Below, one piece after another: positions 15,315 through 23,328 of a stretch of DNA of 29,808 bases. Location: contig JAOUDT010000002.1 of the NCBI GenBank assembly GCA_029859145.1, positions 1-29,808 on the forward strand. Reading direction: 5' to 3'. Below the pieces are notes generated by a model, which saw only the letters and a list, made by a program, of their open reading frames with translations, searched no databases and was not told the origin of the DNA. This DNA comes from Dehalococcoidia bacterium (GTDB lineage Bacteria; Chloroflexota; Dehalococcoidia; GIF9; AB-539-J10). The translations under genes and the position numbers were made by a program. Position 1 is the first letter of the stretch. Each line of letters starts with the position of its first letter.

Positions 15315-16694
15315 ATGGCAGAGGAGAGACTACCACCTCATGATATTGAAGCCGAGGAGGCAGTAATTGGGTCTCTGCTTATTGACCCCGAGGCCATATT
15401 GAAAGTGGCTGCTTCTCTCAAACCCGAGGATTTCTTCTCGGAGACAAATCGGGCAATTTACCAAGCTTGCTTCTCTCTTTACCAGCGTCCTAATGAAGCG
15501 ATAAACCAGATTACAGTGGCTCATGAGCTAATGCGTCAGGACAAGCTGGAGCAAATTGGTGGCGCTGCCTTCCTAAGCCATTTGATAAGTAATCTGCCCA
15601 CATCTCTCCACGTCGAATATTACGCTCAAATCGTATCCAATGCGGCCATGATGCGCCGGCTAATCGCCGCTGCTAAACAAATCGAAGCTCTAGGTTATGA
15701 AGCGAGCCCGGAAATTGAGGCTACCCTCAGCGACGCAGAAGACATCTTGTTCAAGGTGCGAACCAGGCAGGGCCTGCGAGGCCTTGTTCCGATTCGCGAG
15801 GCTCTAGGTCAATATTTTGACAAAGCGGGGCCATCTGCCACGATTAGAGCAGGGGAAATACCCCATATTTTGACTGGGTTTGCTGCCCTGGACGATTTCT
15901 TGGGAGGACTACAGAGGACTGACTTAATCGTTTTAGCCGCCAAGACAAGTCTGGGCAAGACCAGTTTGGCCCTGAATATTGGCAGAAACGCCGCTGTTAA
16001 CCAGAAGGCCTGTATTGCGCTATTCAGTTTGGAGATGTCCAGAGAAGCAGTGGTGCAGAGGCTTCTGGCCAGCGAAGCCGGGGTAGATTCTGGGAAGGTC
16101 CGTCTTGGGCGCTTCAGTGAGAAGGAGGAGATAAAGATTATGGAAGCCAGCGGTGTCTTATCCGAGGCACCAATCTATGTTGATGATTCACCTAAGCTTC
16201 GGGTGCCAGATATCAGGAGCAACGCACGGCGACTTCACTTCGAACGCGGCATCGACTTGATTATCATTGATTATCTGCAACTGATACAGGGCGATGGCAG
16301 AAGTGAAACCCGAGTCCAAGAGCTCAGCAACATAACTCGTGCCCTGAAGACCCTGGCCCGGGAACTAAATGTGCCTGTCTTAGCTCTATCACAGCTGAGT
16401 CGGGCCATCGAAGCGCGCCCCTCTCATATGCCCCAGCTTTCTGACCTGCGCGAATCTGGCAGCATCGAGCAGGATGCTGACGTGGTCATCTTCATTCATC
16501 GCGAAGATCTTAACTATTCTCCCGAAGATTGGAGCAAGGTGCATGATATTGAAACGGAACCTTATCCCCGTGGCATCGCCGATATTATAGTAGCCAAACA
16601 CCGCAACGGTCCTTTAGGACAAAGAAAGCTGCGCTTCCTCGAAAGGATTACTAAATTTGATAACGTAGAGGCAGAGCCGATTTCTGCCTCTTGA
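15315..16694 (+). CDS. dnaB: Replicative DNA helicase DnaB
   Basis: 459 residues. The N-terminal domain starts LPPHDIEAEEAVIGSLLID. A linker region leads to the RecA-like motor with Walker A AAKTSLGKTS (about 208-217), Walker B LIIIDYLQLI, and ALSQLSRAIEAR with PQLSDLRESGSIEQDAD near the C-terminus. The Walker A segment has KTSL where most DnaB proteins have RPSM; the GKT is intact. It forms the hexameric helicase at the fork. The GAAGGAG ribosome site lies inside the end of rplI. A DnaD-domain protein and a DnaC-like loader follow, which suggests a complete loading set. Confidence 0.96.
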   Translation: MAEERLPPHDIEAEEAVIGSLLIDPEAILKVAASLKPEDFFSETNRAIYQACFSLYQRPNEAINQITVAHELMRQDKLEQIGGAAFLSHLISNLPTSLHVEYYAQIVSNAAMMRRLIAAAKQIEALGYEASPEIEATLSDAEDILFKVRTRQGLRGLVPIREALGQYFDKAGPSATIRAGEIPHILTGFAALDDFLGGLQRTDLIVLAAKTSLGKTSLALNIGRNAAVNQKACIALFSLEMSREAVVQRLLASEAGVDSGKVRLGRFSEKEEIKIMEASGVLSEAPIYVDDSPKLRVPDIRSNARRLHFERGIDLIIIDYLQLIQGDGRSETRVQELSNITRALKTLARELNVPVLALSQLSRAIEARPSHMPQLSDLRESGSIEQDADVVIFIHREDLNYSPEDWSKVHDIETEPYPRGIADIIVAKHRNGPLGQRKLRFLERITKFDNVEAEPISAS

Positions 16695-16696
16695 AC

Positions 16697-16727
16697 CACC
16701 CCTGAAAATCTTGTGATTTTCGCGGTG
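16697..16727 (+). other. Hairpin between dnaB and the DnaD-like gene
   Basis: GAAAATC (16704-16710) and GATTTTC (16715-16721) pair around TTGT, extended outward by CACC with GGTG. It begins three bases after the dnaB stop. No T-run follows, so it is more likely an RNA-processing or stability element than a strong terminator. Confidence 0.45.
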
Positions 16728-16776
16728 ACCAGTTTAGCGAAAGTGAATTGATGTGGGGTTAGTTAAGGATCAAAAG

Positions 16777-17415
16777 ATGCCTGACCGGCAACTATCGAGG
16801 CCTCAAAGGGAAACAGGTTTTGTATCCTTGCCTGACTCTTTCTTTACTCACGTGATGCCTAAAATTCAAGACCTGGCTGAACTCAAAGCAGTGTTATATG
16901 CGACTTATCTTATCCTGCGAAAGCAAGACCATCTTCACCCCGATACTATCGGGGTTACCTACAGGGAGCTGCAAGCTGAAAGCTGCCGTCTGTCAGCCAA
17001 ATTAGGCGAAGAGGCACTTCGCCAGGCTCTGGACTCCGCTGTAGAGCACGGTGCTTTGTCACACTCATCCTTAAATATAGATGGAGCGCTCGAGGATGTT
17101 TATTCCCTGACCTTTGATAGCCGTCAGCCGCTGGCTATCAACATCTTCGCCCTCTACGAGCAGAATATCGGCATGATAGGGCCCATGATTGCTGAGGAAC
17201 TTAAGGAAGCGGAGAAGACCTATCCACCCCAATGGATTGAAGAAGCCTTTAAGGAAGCAGTTGCGCTGAACAAACGCAGTTGGAGATATATCGCTCGCAT
17301 CCTCGAAAGATGGGCTAGCGAAGGTAAAGACAGTGGAGAACATAAGAGAAGTACTAAAAAGATTGACCCCGACAAATACATCAAGGGCCGATACGGACAC
17401 CTCGTCAAGAGATAA
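16777..17415 (+). CDS. DnaD-domain primosome protein
   Basis: 212 residues from the ATG at 16777, chosen for AAGGAT seven bases upstream; a GTG at 16753 has no such site. The N-terminal half looks like the DnaD winged-helix part. The C-terminal half has the DnaD/DnaB_2 pattern: FALYEQNIGMIGPMIAEEL, then YPPQWIEEAFKEAV, then NKRSWRYIARILERW. DnaD-type proteins help load the replicative helicase in Gram-positive bacteria and relatives. The 3' end overlaps the next gene by 83 bases. Confidence 0.82.
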   Translation: MPDRQLSRPQRETGFVSLPDSFFTHVMPKIQDLAELKAVLYATYLILRKQDHLHPDTIGVTYRELQAESCRLSAKLGEEALRQALDSAVEHGALSHSSLNIDGALEDVYSLTFDSRQPLAINIFALYEQNIGMIGPMIAEELKEAEKTYPPQWIEEAFKEAVALNKRSWRYIARILERWASEGKDSGEHKRSTKKIDPDKYIKGRYGHLVKR

Positions 17416-18718
17416 CGTCCCTCCCTTGGAAGAAGGCATAGCTGAAATCTGTCCTGTCTGCAAAGGGGCAGGCTTCGTCCATCCCGCTCTGGACTCGGGA
17501 AAAGTCGATTTCAGTCGGGTGGTACCCTGTCGCTGCAGTAAAGGGGAGCTGAGAAAGAAAAAAACGGAGTATCTAGGGAAATACAGCAATTTGGGCTCCC
17601 TGTCGCAGCTCACTTTTGACAATTTGTCTCCTAGGGGAAAGGCAGCAGGCGCCATTTCCCAGGACCGTTTTGCTCAGGTCTACCAAGCTGCCAAAGCCTT
17701 CGCTGATAATCCCCAGGGTTGGCTGGTATTGTTAGGTCCCGCCGGCTCTGGCAAGACACACCTGGCTTGTGCCATCGCCAATCACCGTCTCAAGTTAGGG
17801 GAGCCGGTATTCTACATTGCCGCCGCTGACCTCTTGGACCACCTTCGTTCCGCATTCAGTCCTAACAGTGACACGACCTACGACGAGCTGTTTGAGCAAG
17901 TAAAGAACGTACCTCTGTTGGTGCTCGATGACCTTACTCTGGGAAGCGCTACCGCCTGGGCTAAAGAAAAGCTGGAGCAACTCCTTAACCATCGCTTTAA
18001 TACCAGACTGGCTGCGGTAATCACCACCGATGCCCCTCTGGAAAGAATAGACGAACGCCTACGCGGTCATCTCATTGATAGTGAATTCTGTAGGGTATAC
18101 ACGATTGAGCAAAGAACGCCTCTAGAATCAAAGAGTAGCCTAAAATTAGAGCTATTACGAAATATGACCTTTGATAATTTTGACCATAAGAGGATGGATC
18201 TTCCCCCGGATCAGCGTGAGAATTTGCGTATGGTCTTCAACGGAGCGAAAGAATTCGCTCGCTCACCGGAGGGTTGGCTGATATTCCAAGGCGTTAATGG
18301 CTGTGGCAAGACTCATCTAGCAGCGGCTATCGCCAACTATCGGTTGGCGCAGGGGAAGCCAGTCTTATTTGTGGTCGTTCCCGAGCTTCTGGACCATTTG
18401 CGCTCTACATTCAGCCCGGACAGTAAGATATCATATGACGAGTTCTTCGAGAAGCTTAAGGAAACTCCGTTGTTGATACTAGATGATTTCGGGGAACAAT
18501 CTACCACTCCTTGGGCTCAGGAGAAGCTATATCAATTGATAAACTACAGGTACAACGCCCGGTTGCCCATGGTTATCACTACTTGTCTTTCTTTAGAAGA
18601 GATTGAACCACGAATCAGTTCACGAATGGTGGACCCCAGGATAAGCTTGGTATTCAACATCACCGCTCCCGATTACCGAGGCAATGTAAAGTCTACACGG
18701 CAAGCCAAACGGTACTAG
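17333..18718 (+). CDS. Tandem DnaC/DnaI-like AAA+ helicase loader
   Basis: 461 residues with two AAA+ ATPase domains in one chain. An N-terminal zinc-knuckle candidate has C40, C43, C66 and C68. Domain 1 has Walker A GPAGSGKTH (135-143) and Walker B LLVLDD (195-200). Domain 2 has GVNGCGKTH (320-328) and LLILDD (380-385). The two halves are clearly homologous over about 165 residues (shared LLDHLRS-FSP and YDE-FE). Domain 2 keeps the DnaC-like LDDFGEQSTTPW. Domain 1 reads LDDLTLGSATAW, losing the acidic residue after the DD. Arginines near 242-244 and 427-431 are candidate fingers. The usual loaders (DnaC, DnaI) have one AAA+ domain in about 250-310 residues. The GTG start lies inside the DnaD-like gene; AAGG is upstream of it. 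The function as a DnaB loader is inferred from neighbours. Confidence 0.85.
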   Translation: MENIREVLKRLTPTNTSRADTDTSSRDNVPPLEEGIAEICPVCKGAGFVHPALDSGKVDFSRVVPCRCSKGELRKKKTEYLGKYSNLGSLSQLTFDNLSPRGKAAGAISQDRFAQVYQAAKAFADNPQGWLVLLGPAGSGKTHLACAIANHRLKLGEPVFYIAAADLLDHLRSAFSPNSDTTYDELFEQVKNVPLLVLDDLTLGSATAWAKEKLEQLLNHRFNTRLAAVITTDAPLERIDERLRGHLIDSEFCRVYTIEQRTPLESKSSLKLELLRNMTFDNFDHKRMDLPPDQRENLRMVFNGAKEFARSPEGWLIFQGVNGCGKTHLAAAIANYRLAQGKPVLFVVVPELLDHLRSTFSPDSKISYDEFFEKLKETPLLILDDFGEQSTTPWAQEKLYQLINYRYNARLPMVITTCLSLEEIEPRISSRMVDPRISLVFNITAPDYRGNVKSTRQAKRY

Positions 18719-18764
18719 TTTGGGCATTTCGTTGCTGCCGATGCCCCCGGCTCCGCACAGAATG

Positions 18765-18817
18765 GAGTATCGCCTCCCTGTCTCTACACTACATGTGAAC
18801 CTGTCTCGTCGATACTC
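18765..18817. repeat. Inverted repeat between convergent genes
   Basis: GAGTATCG (18765-18772) and CGATACTC (18810-18817) are exact inverted repeats. The loop holds two copies of CCTGTCTC (18777-18784, 18800-18807). A second hairpin, GGGCAT with ATGCCC, lies at 18722-18746. These lie between the ends of the loader gene and the membrane-protein gene and may end transcription in both directions, though no T-run is present. Confidence 0.4.
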
Positions 18818-18821
18818 GCCT

Positions 18822-19853
18822 TCACTGTGTTACACCGACCAATAACTTTATGAGCCGAACCAGCGCACCGACCCCCAACCCAACGGCGATGATGACCAGC
18901 ACAATAGTCACCGCTACGGGCATGATATCGGCAGCGGTGAGATTCGGAATCACACTGAAATCAAACGGAAATATCGCTATTAGCCTAGCGACGACCGCAG
19001 CGCCAATCGCGTTGAGGACAACGTAACTAACCTCCCGCAGCCAGTATCTGTCGTAAATAATCAATATGATGTGGGCAACTATAGATATGGCCAATGCCGT
19101 AGCCAGAACCGGCAGCCAGGTGAAATAATCATTGGTAAGGAGTGGCAATCTCGTAACTCCACCGTCCGGCTCAGCATGATACCAGGCTATATACCTGTGG
19201 AAGAAGGAAAAGAAAATAAGAAAAACCACATTGAAGAAAATGGCGACGCTGTAGCCAGCAATCCTACCGGCTCTGGTCCTTGCGAAGTAGTCCTCTGTTC
19301 GCTTTCCAAACTCTTCAGCCTTTTGTGATATGGGCTGAGACTGTGCCCCTAAGGGCTCTCCCGGTTTCTTGGCTCCTTCCGTGCTCGCGGCCTCAGCTGT
19401 CTTTTGTGCCTCCCCTGTCTCAGGCTTTTCCACACCCCAGTTCGCAGGCAGTAATCCCTCGGCTACCTGACCAGCCAGCGGGACCTTATACAGTTCACCC
19501 TGGTAAGCCTTGACCATTAGAACTACCCACAGGACGAAGGCCAGGATGCCTATAATGATACCGAATACAACACCTGCATAGGGTATCCAGCCTAGAAGAG
19601 CACCGGCAACAGTCAATGCAGCAAATGTGACTATGGACTGGAGAGCGTGAAAGCGGACGAATCTATTCTTCTGCTCGATTACAAGAAAGACAATACCGCT
19701 AATCCAGCCTCCGAGGTAACAAAGCAATCCAGCGACATTCGGATCCAGTCCGGTGGATGAACCAGCCGCAGCCATCCGTTGTTTCTGCTCGGCCTCAATC
19801 CGTGCTCTCTCTTCCTCGTAGATTCTGCGCCTTTCTTCCGGTGATAACGACAT
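18822..19853 (-). CDS. DUF4870-like multi-pass membrane protein
   Basis: 343 residues. A charged, helical N-terminus rich in E and R (about 1-30) is followed by a DUF4870/Tic20-like four-helix block (LLCYLGGWISGIVFLVIEQK, FVRFHALQSIV, then two more helices). A polar linker of about 65 residues rich in A, E and K separates it from a second hydrophobic block with four or so helices near the C-terminus (about 200-340). The role is unknown. The start has GGAGGTG six bases upstream. It lies 129 bases after the ABC permease gene on the same strand and may share that transcript, but no promoter or terminator was clear in the gap. Confidence 0.75.
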   Translation of the reverse strand: MSLSPEERRRIYEEERARIEAEQKQRMAAAGSSTGLDPNVAGLLCYLGGWISGIVFLVIEQKNRFVRFHALQSIVTFAALTVAGALLGWIPYAGVVFGIIIGILAFVLWVVLMVKAYQGELYKVPLAGQVAEGLLPANWGVEKPETGEAQKTAEAASTEGAKKPGEPLGAQSQPISQKAEEFGKRTEDYFARTRAGRIAGYSVAIFFNVVFLIFFSFFHRYIAWYHAEPDGGVTRLPLLTNDYFTWLPVLATALAISIVAHIILIIYDRYWLREVSYVVLNAIGAAVVARLIAIFPFDFSVIPNLTAADIMPVAVTIVLVIIAVGLGVGALVRLIKLLVGVTQ

Positions 19854-19982
19854 GAAACACCTCCAGTGGTCTAGGGTTAGGTGAGATTGACAGACCTCCT
19901 TTGTACGCTGTCTGCATCCGTGATAGCTTCATTACTCAAGGTAATTGGCTGCACCTCGTCCAAATTTTTGTTCTGTTTTCTC

Positions 19983-20777
19983 CTAGTCAGCTTCCATCTT
20001 TGAGAAAAAGTAGGAACCTAATGTTGCCAAAGCTAAACACAATATCAGAAGAACCGTGAAATCGAGCCAGAGTGGAAAGGCGGAAATGCCAATAAGCGTG
20101 CCCCTTAAACCATCCACCCCATACGTCAAAGGGTCAACATACATTATATATCTTAGCCAGGACGGCATAGACTGCACGGGGAACAAGGCACCGGAAAGGA
20201 AGAATATGGGAAAGACTATTAGGTTCATAATAGCCATAAAGCCTTCCAGATTGCCTAACTTGGTGGCAATGATCAAGCCAAACCCCGTGAATGTGGCGCA
20301 GGTCAGAATCATAATTACTATGGCCAGAAGGAACCCTGGCACACTGGATAATGTAACCCCCATGGCTACAGCTATTCCCACTATGACGAGGGCTTGAATT
20401 ATGGCTGTGGTCATGCCGCCAAGGCTTCGACCCAATATGACGGAAAAACGACTAACGGGAGCTACCAGGACCTCTTTTAGAAAGCCAAACTCTTTGTCCC
20501 AGATAACCGATGCCCCGGACATGGTACCAGCAAATAGTAGGGTCATGCCCACTATTCCCGGGGCGAGAAAGTCAAGGTAACCTATGCCTTCCAGCCCCGG
20601 TATTTGCCGGGCAGGCATGAAGCTCATAGGCAGCCCCAGAAAAGCCAGAAAAAAGAGGGGCATCAATAGCGAACCAACGACCCTGGCCTTTACCCTGAGA
20701 AATCTTTTCATCTCCCGCAGCCACATGGTATAAATCGGCAGCGGGTCTATGATTCGCCGGATCCCGATTGCTCGCAT
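19983..20777 (-). CDS. ABC-2 type exporter permease
   Basis: 264 residues from the ATG at 20777, which has GGAG at proper spacing; an in-frame start six codons earlier overlaps the ATPase gene. Six membrane helices are likely. The typical ABC-2/DrrB segment GTMSGASVIWDKEFGFLKEVLVAPVSR is cut here: it begins GTMSGASVIWDKE and runs into LKEVLVAPVSR near the middle of the chain. The family exports drugs, lipids or polysaccharide-linked molecules. Two ATPase genes lie immediately upstream, so the pump may use a heterodimeric ATPase. Confidence 0.85.
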   Translation of the reverse strand: MRAIGIRRIIDPLPIYTMWLREMKRFLRVKARVVGSLLMPLFFLAFLGLPMSFMPARQIPGLEGIGYLDFLAPGIVGMTLLFAGTMSGASVIWDKEFGFLKEVLVAPVSRFSVILGRSLGGMTTAIIQALVIVGIAVAMGVTLSSVPGFLLAIVIMILTCATFTGFGLIIATKLGNLEGFMAIMNLIVFPIFFLSGALFPVQSMPSWLRYIMYVDPLTYGVDGLRGTLIGISAFPLWLDFTVLLILCLALATLGSYFFSKMEAD

Positions 20778-20778
20778 G

Positions 20779-21780
20779 CTATCTCCTGCCTCCACTCCTC
20801 CTCATCCATGCTTTCCATATTTCCATCACACTTCCTTCCTGCTCCCTTATGGTCTTCCCGGTATAGTGCAAAAAGGTATCCTCCAAACTTGGTTTATACA
20901 ACTTGACTGATGATATAACAAGTCCACGGCTATCTGCAAAATCAATAAGCTCAGGTATTTTTTCTTCACCGCCATCGATACTTAGCTCCAGTGAGCCATC
21001 ACGTGGTTCAACCTTCTTTATCCAGCCAAGCTGCTTTAGCGCATCAACCAAGCTGCCACTACTATCCTGGGCTATTTGCAGTGAAATCAAATTTAGACCC
21101 ACTGTCCGTTTGAGCTTCTCCGGTGTATCCATGGCAACTATGCGGCCGTGGTCTATAATAGCCACTCGGTGACAGAGATAATCTGCCTCTTCCATATAGT
21201 GAGTAGTCAGGATTATGGTTATACCCTCTTTTTCATTTAGCATCTTGATGTAATCCCAGAGATTCCTCCTGGCCTGGACATCCAGGCCCAAGGTCGGCTC
21301 GTCCAAAAACAAGACTTTCGGATGGTTCAGAAACCCTCGGGCGACCTCAAACCTGCGCTGGGTGCCGCCAGAACACTCACTGATCCTCATGTTCTCCTTC
21401 CCCTTCAAATCCAGCAGGTCCAGCACCTCTGTGACCCTTGCTTCCCTAGTCTTTCTATCCAGATGATACATTCTGGCATGGAAATCCAAGTTCTCCTTGC
21501 CAGTCAGGAATGTGTCAATGGCTTTGTCCTGAAACACAATCCCTATGCACTCTCTGACCTCATCCCTTTGTCGCACAATATCATGTCCGCAGACCTTGGC
21601 CGCGCCCGAAGTGGGGTTCAATATGGTGCAGAGCATCTTCACGGCTGTGGTCTTCCCCGCTCCATTAGGGCCAAGAAAGCCAAATACCTCCCCCTTCCCA
21701 ACGTTCAAGGTAATATGATCAACGGCTACCAGGCCGTCGAATTCTTTAGTCAGGTTCTCTGTTTCTATTACGCTATTCAT
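20779..21780 (-). CDS. ABC transporter ATPase, DrrA-like (second of two)
   Basis: 333 residues from the ATG at 21780, chosen because CAGAG is upstream at good spacing and the product begins like the family (MNSVIETENLTKEF). Walker A is GPNGAGKTTA, the signature ECSGGTQRR, Walker B VLFLDEPTLG, and the H-loop TTHYMEEADYL. The C-terminal domain with PSLEDTFLHYTGK is typical of ATPases that drive ABC-2 exporters. The signature has T for the usual M or Q after GG, a small deviation. It overlaps the end of the first ATPase gene by eight bases. Confidence 0.9.
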   Translation of the reverse strand: MNSVIETENLTKEFDGLVAVDHITLNVGKGEVFGFLGPNGAGKTTAVKMLCTILNPTSGAAKVCGHDIVRQRDEVRECIGIVFQDKAIDTFLTGKENLDFHARMYHLDRKTREARVTEVLDLLDLKGKENMRISECSGGTQRRFEVARGFLNHPKVLFLDEPTLGLDVQARRNLWDYIKMLNEKEGITIILTTHYMEEADYLCHRVAIIDHGRIVAMDTPEKLKRTVGLNLISLQIAQDSSGSLVDALKQLGWIKKVEPRDGSLELSIDGGEEKIPELIDFADSRGLVISSVKLYKPSLEDTFLHYTGKTIREQEGSVMEIWKAWMRRSGGRR

Positions 21781-22726
21781 GTTCATTGCTCTGCAACTTT
21801 TTCCCGACATAGTGCAGGAAAACATCCTCCAGGCTTGGCTTGTGTTCTCCAATCGCGGAGATAACAAATCCGTGTTGCCGTGCCAGTCTTACCACCTCGG
21901 GTATCTTCATCCCTTTGTCCCCTACGCTCAACTCCAGTTGCCCGTCATGTCGGCGAATGTTTCTGATCCAGCTCATTCCGTTCAGCAAACTAGCAAACTC
22001 ATTGGCCAGAGCCCCCTCGGGAAACTTGATGGAAAGGACACTGCTGCCCAACGAATCTTTCAATCCTTTAGGGGTATCGACCGCCGCGATCTTCCCGCGC
22101 TCCAAGATGGCTACCCTATTGCAGAGATAGTCCGCTTCCTCAACATAATGAGTGTTTAGCAGTATAGTCGTACCTGATTCTTGGTTCAACCTCTTGGCAT
22201 AATCCCACAATAGCCTGCGCGTCTGCACATCCAAACCCAAAGTTGGCTCATCCAAGAACAGAACTCTGGGGGAGTTCAGCATTCCTCTGGCTATCTCCAG
22301 TCTGCGTTGCATTCCGCCGGAGTAATACTTTACCAATATGTCTTGTTTTTCCTTTAGCTCCACTAGGTCCAGGGCTTGGGCTATCCGCTCATCCTTCACT
22401 TTCTTGGGTAGGTGATAAAGTGTAGCATGGAAGTCCAAGTTTTCCTTCCCCGTGAGGTTGGTATCCAGGCTCAGATCTTCAAAAACGATGCCTATTGACT
22501 CCCTGACTGCGTCTCGCTCCCTGATGATATCGTATCCACACACAGTTGCCGTCCCAGAGCTGGGATTTAGTGCCGTCGCCAGCATCATAATGGTGCTTGT
22601 CTTGCCGGCTCCGTTAGCACCAAGAAAGCCGAAAATCTCCCCCTCCTCGACTTCGAACGAGATATGGTCTACGGCAACAAGACGGCCAAACATCTTGGCT
22701 AGATTGTCAGTTACGATTGCCTTCAT
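21773..22726 (-). CDS. ABC transporter ATPase, DrrA-like (first of two)
   Basis: 317 residues. Walker A is GANGAGKTST, the signature YYSGGMQRR, Walker B VLFLDEPTLG, and the H-loop NTHYVEEADYL. The C-terminal SLEDVFLHYVGKK segment matches the second ATPase. The two proteins are clearly similar along their length and probably arose by tandem duplication. They likely pair on one permease, or on a permease dimer. The start ATG is ten bases after the flavoprotein stop. Confidence 0.9.
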   Translation of the reverse strand: MKAIVTDNLAKMFGRLVAVDHISFEVEEGEIFGFLGANGAGKTSTIMMLATALNPSSGTATVCGYDIIRERDAVRESIGIVFEDLSLDTNLTGKENLDFHATLYHLPKKVKDERIAQALDLVELKEKQDILVKYYSGGMQRRLEIARGMLNSPRVLFLDEPTLGLDVQTRRLLWDYAKRLNQESGTTILLNTHYVEEADYLCNRVAILERGKIAAVDTPKGLKDSLGSSVLSIKFPEGALANEFASLLNGMSWIRNIRRHDGQLELSVGDKGMKIPEVVRLARQHGFVISAIGEHKPSLEDVFLHYVGKKLQSNEHE

Positions 22727-22735
22727 TGTCCGTCT

Positions 22736-23308
22736 CTACTTCCCACGGACAAGGTCTTGACCTAGGCGAAACGCATCTTCAAGAGCCGTAGGATGATCTT
22801 GAATCTGGCCTTTGTCGTCAATTCCCCTGATTAACAAATCACCGGAATACTTCACACCTATAGCGTCGAAAAAATATTTCACCGTCAGCACTGCGCCATC
22901 AAAAAGCTTTTCACCTCGCGTAGCGCCTACCGAGATAAACACGCCCCTCCTCACCCGCCTATCTTCCTTGCCCATGCCCAGCACATGTCTTCTTGCCCAA
23001 AGCGCTTGGCATCTGTCTACTACAGCCTTGGCCTGGCTGGTAATACCATAGAAGAATATCGGTGAGGCAAAAACGATATGATCTGCTTCTAGAAGCTTAT
23101 CATAAAGCGCCTGCATATCATCTTTAATGCTACAGTTACCATCCTTGAAACAGGCGTATATTTCCAGACACGGTGAGATTTTGAGCTTTGAGACCAGCAC
23201 CTTTTCGACCTCGACTCCGGCCTCCCTGGCACCTTCCAGCGCCTTGTCCAGAAGTATTTCGGTATTGCTGTCCCTTCTCGGGCTGCCCATAATCCCCAAT
23301 ACTTTCAT
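22736..23308 (-). CDS. Flavodoxin-fold flavoprotein, NADPH-dependent FMN reductase/Isf-like
   Basis: 190 residues. The N-terminal MKVLGIMGSPRRDSNTEILL is the FMN-binding start of the FMN-reductase/iron-sulfur-flavoprotein group. FASPIFFYGITSQAKAVVDR is the second FMN loop. Three cysteines, C47, C53 and C59 (SPCLEIYAC, FKDGNC), lie where Isf-type proteins have a four-cysteine cluster motif. One cysteine and the tight spacing are missing, so a cluster is unproven. It probably moves electrons between a reduced carrier and an unknown partner. It lies 20 bases after the MetE-like gene and ten before the exporter ATPase. Confidence 0.83.
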   Translation of the reverse strand: MKVLGIMGSPRRDSNTEILLDKALEGAREAGVEVEKVLVSKLKISPCLEIYACFKDGNCSIKDDMQALYDKLLEADHIVFASPIFFYGITSQAKAVVDRCQALWARRHVLGMGKEDRRVRRGVFISVGATRGEKLFDGAVLTVKYFFDAIGVKYSGDLLIRGIDDKGQIQDHPTALEDAFRLGQDLVRGK

Positions 23309-23328
23309 GTTACTCTTTGCTCTCCTCT

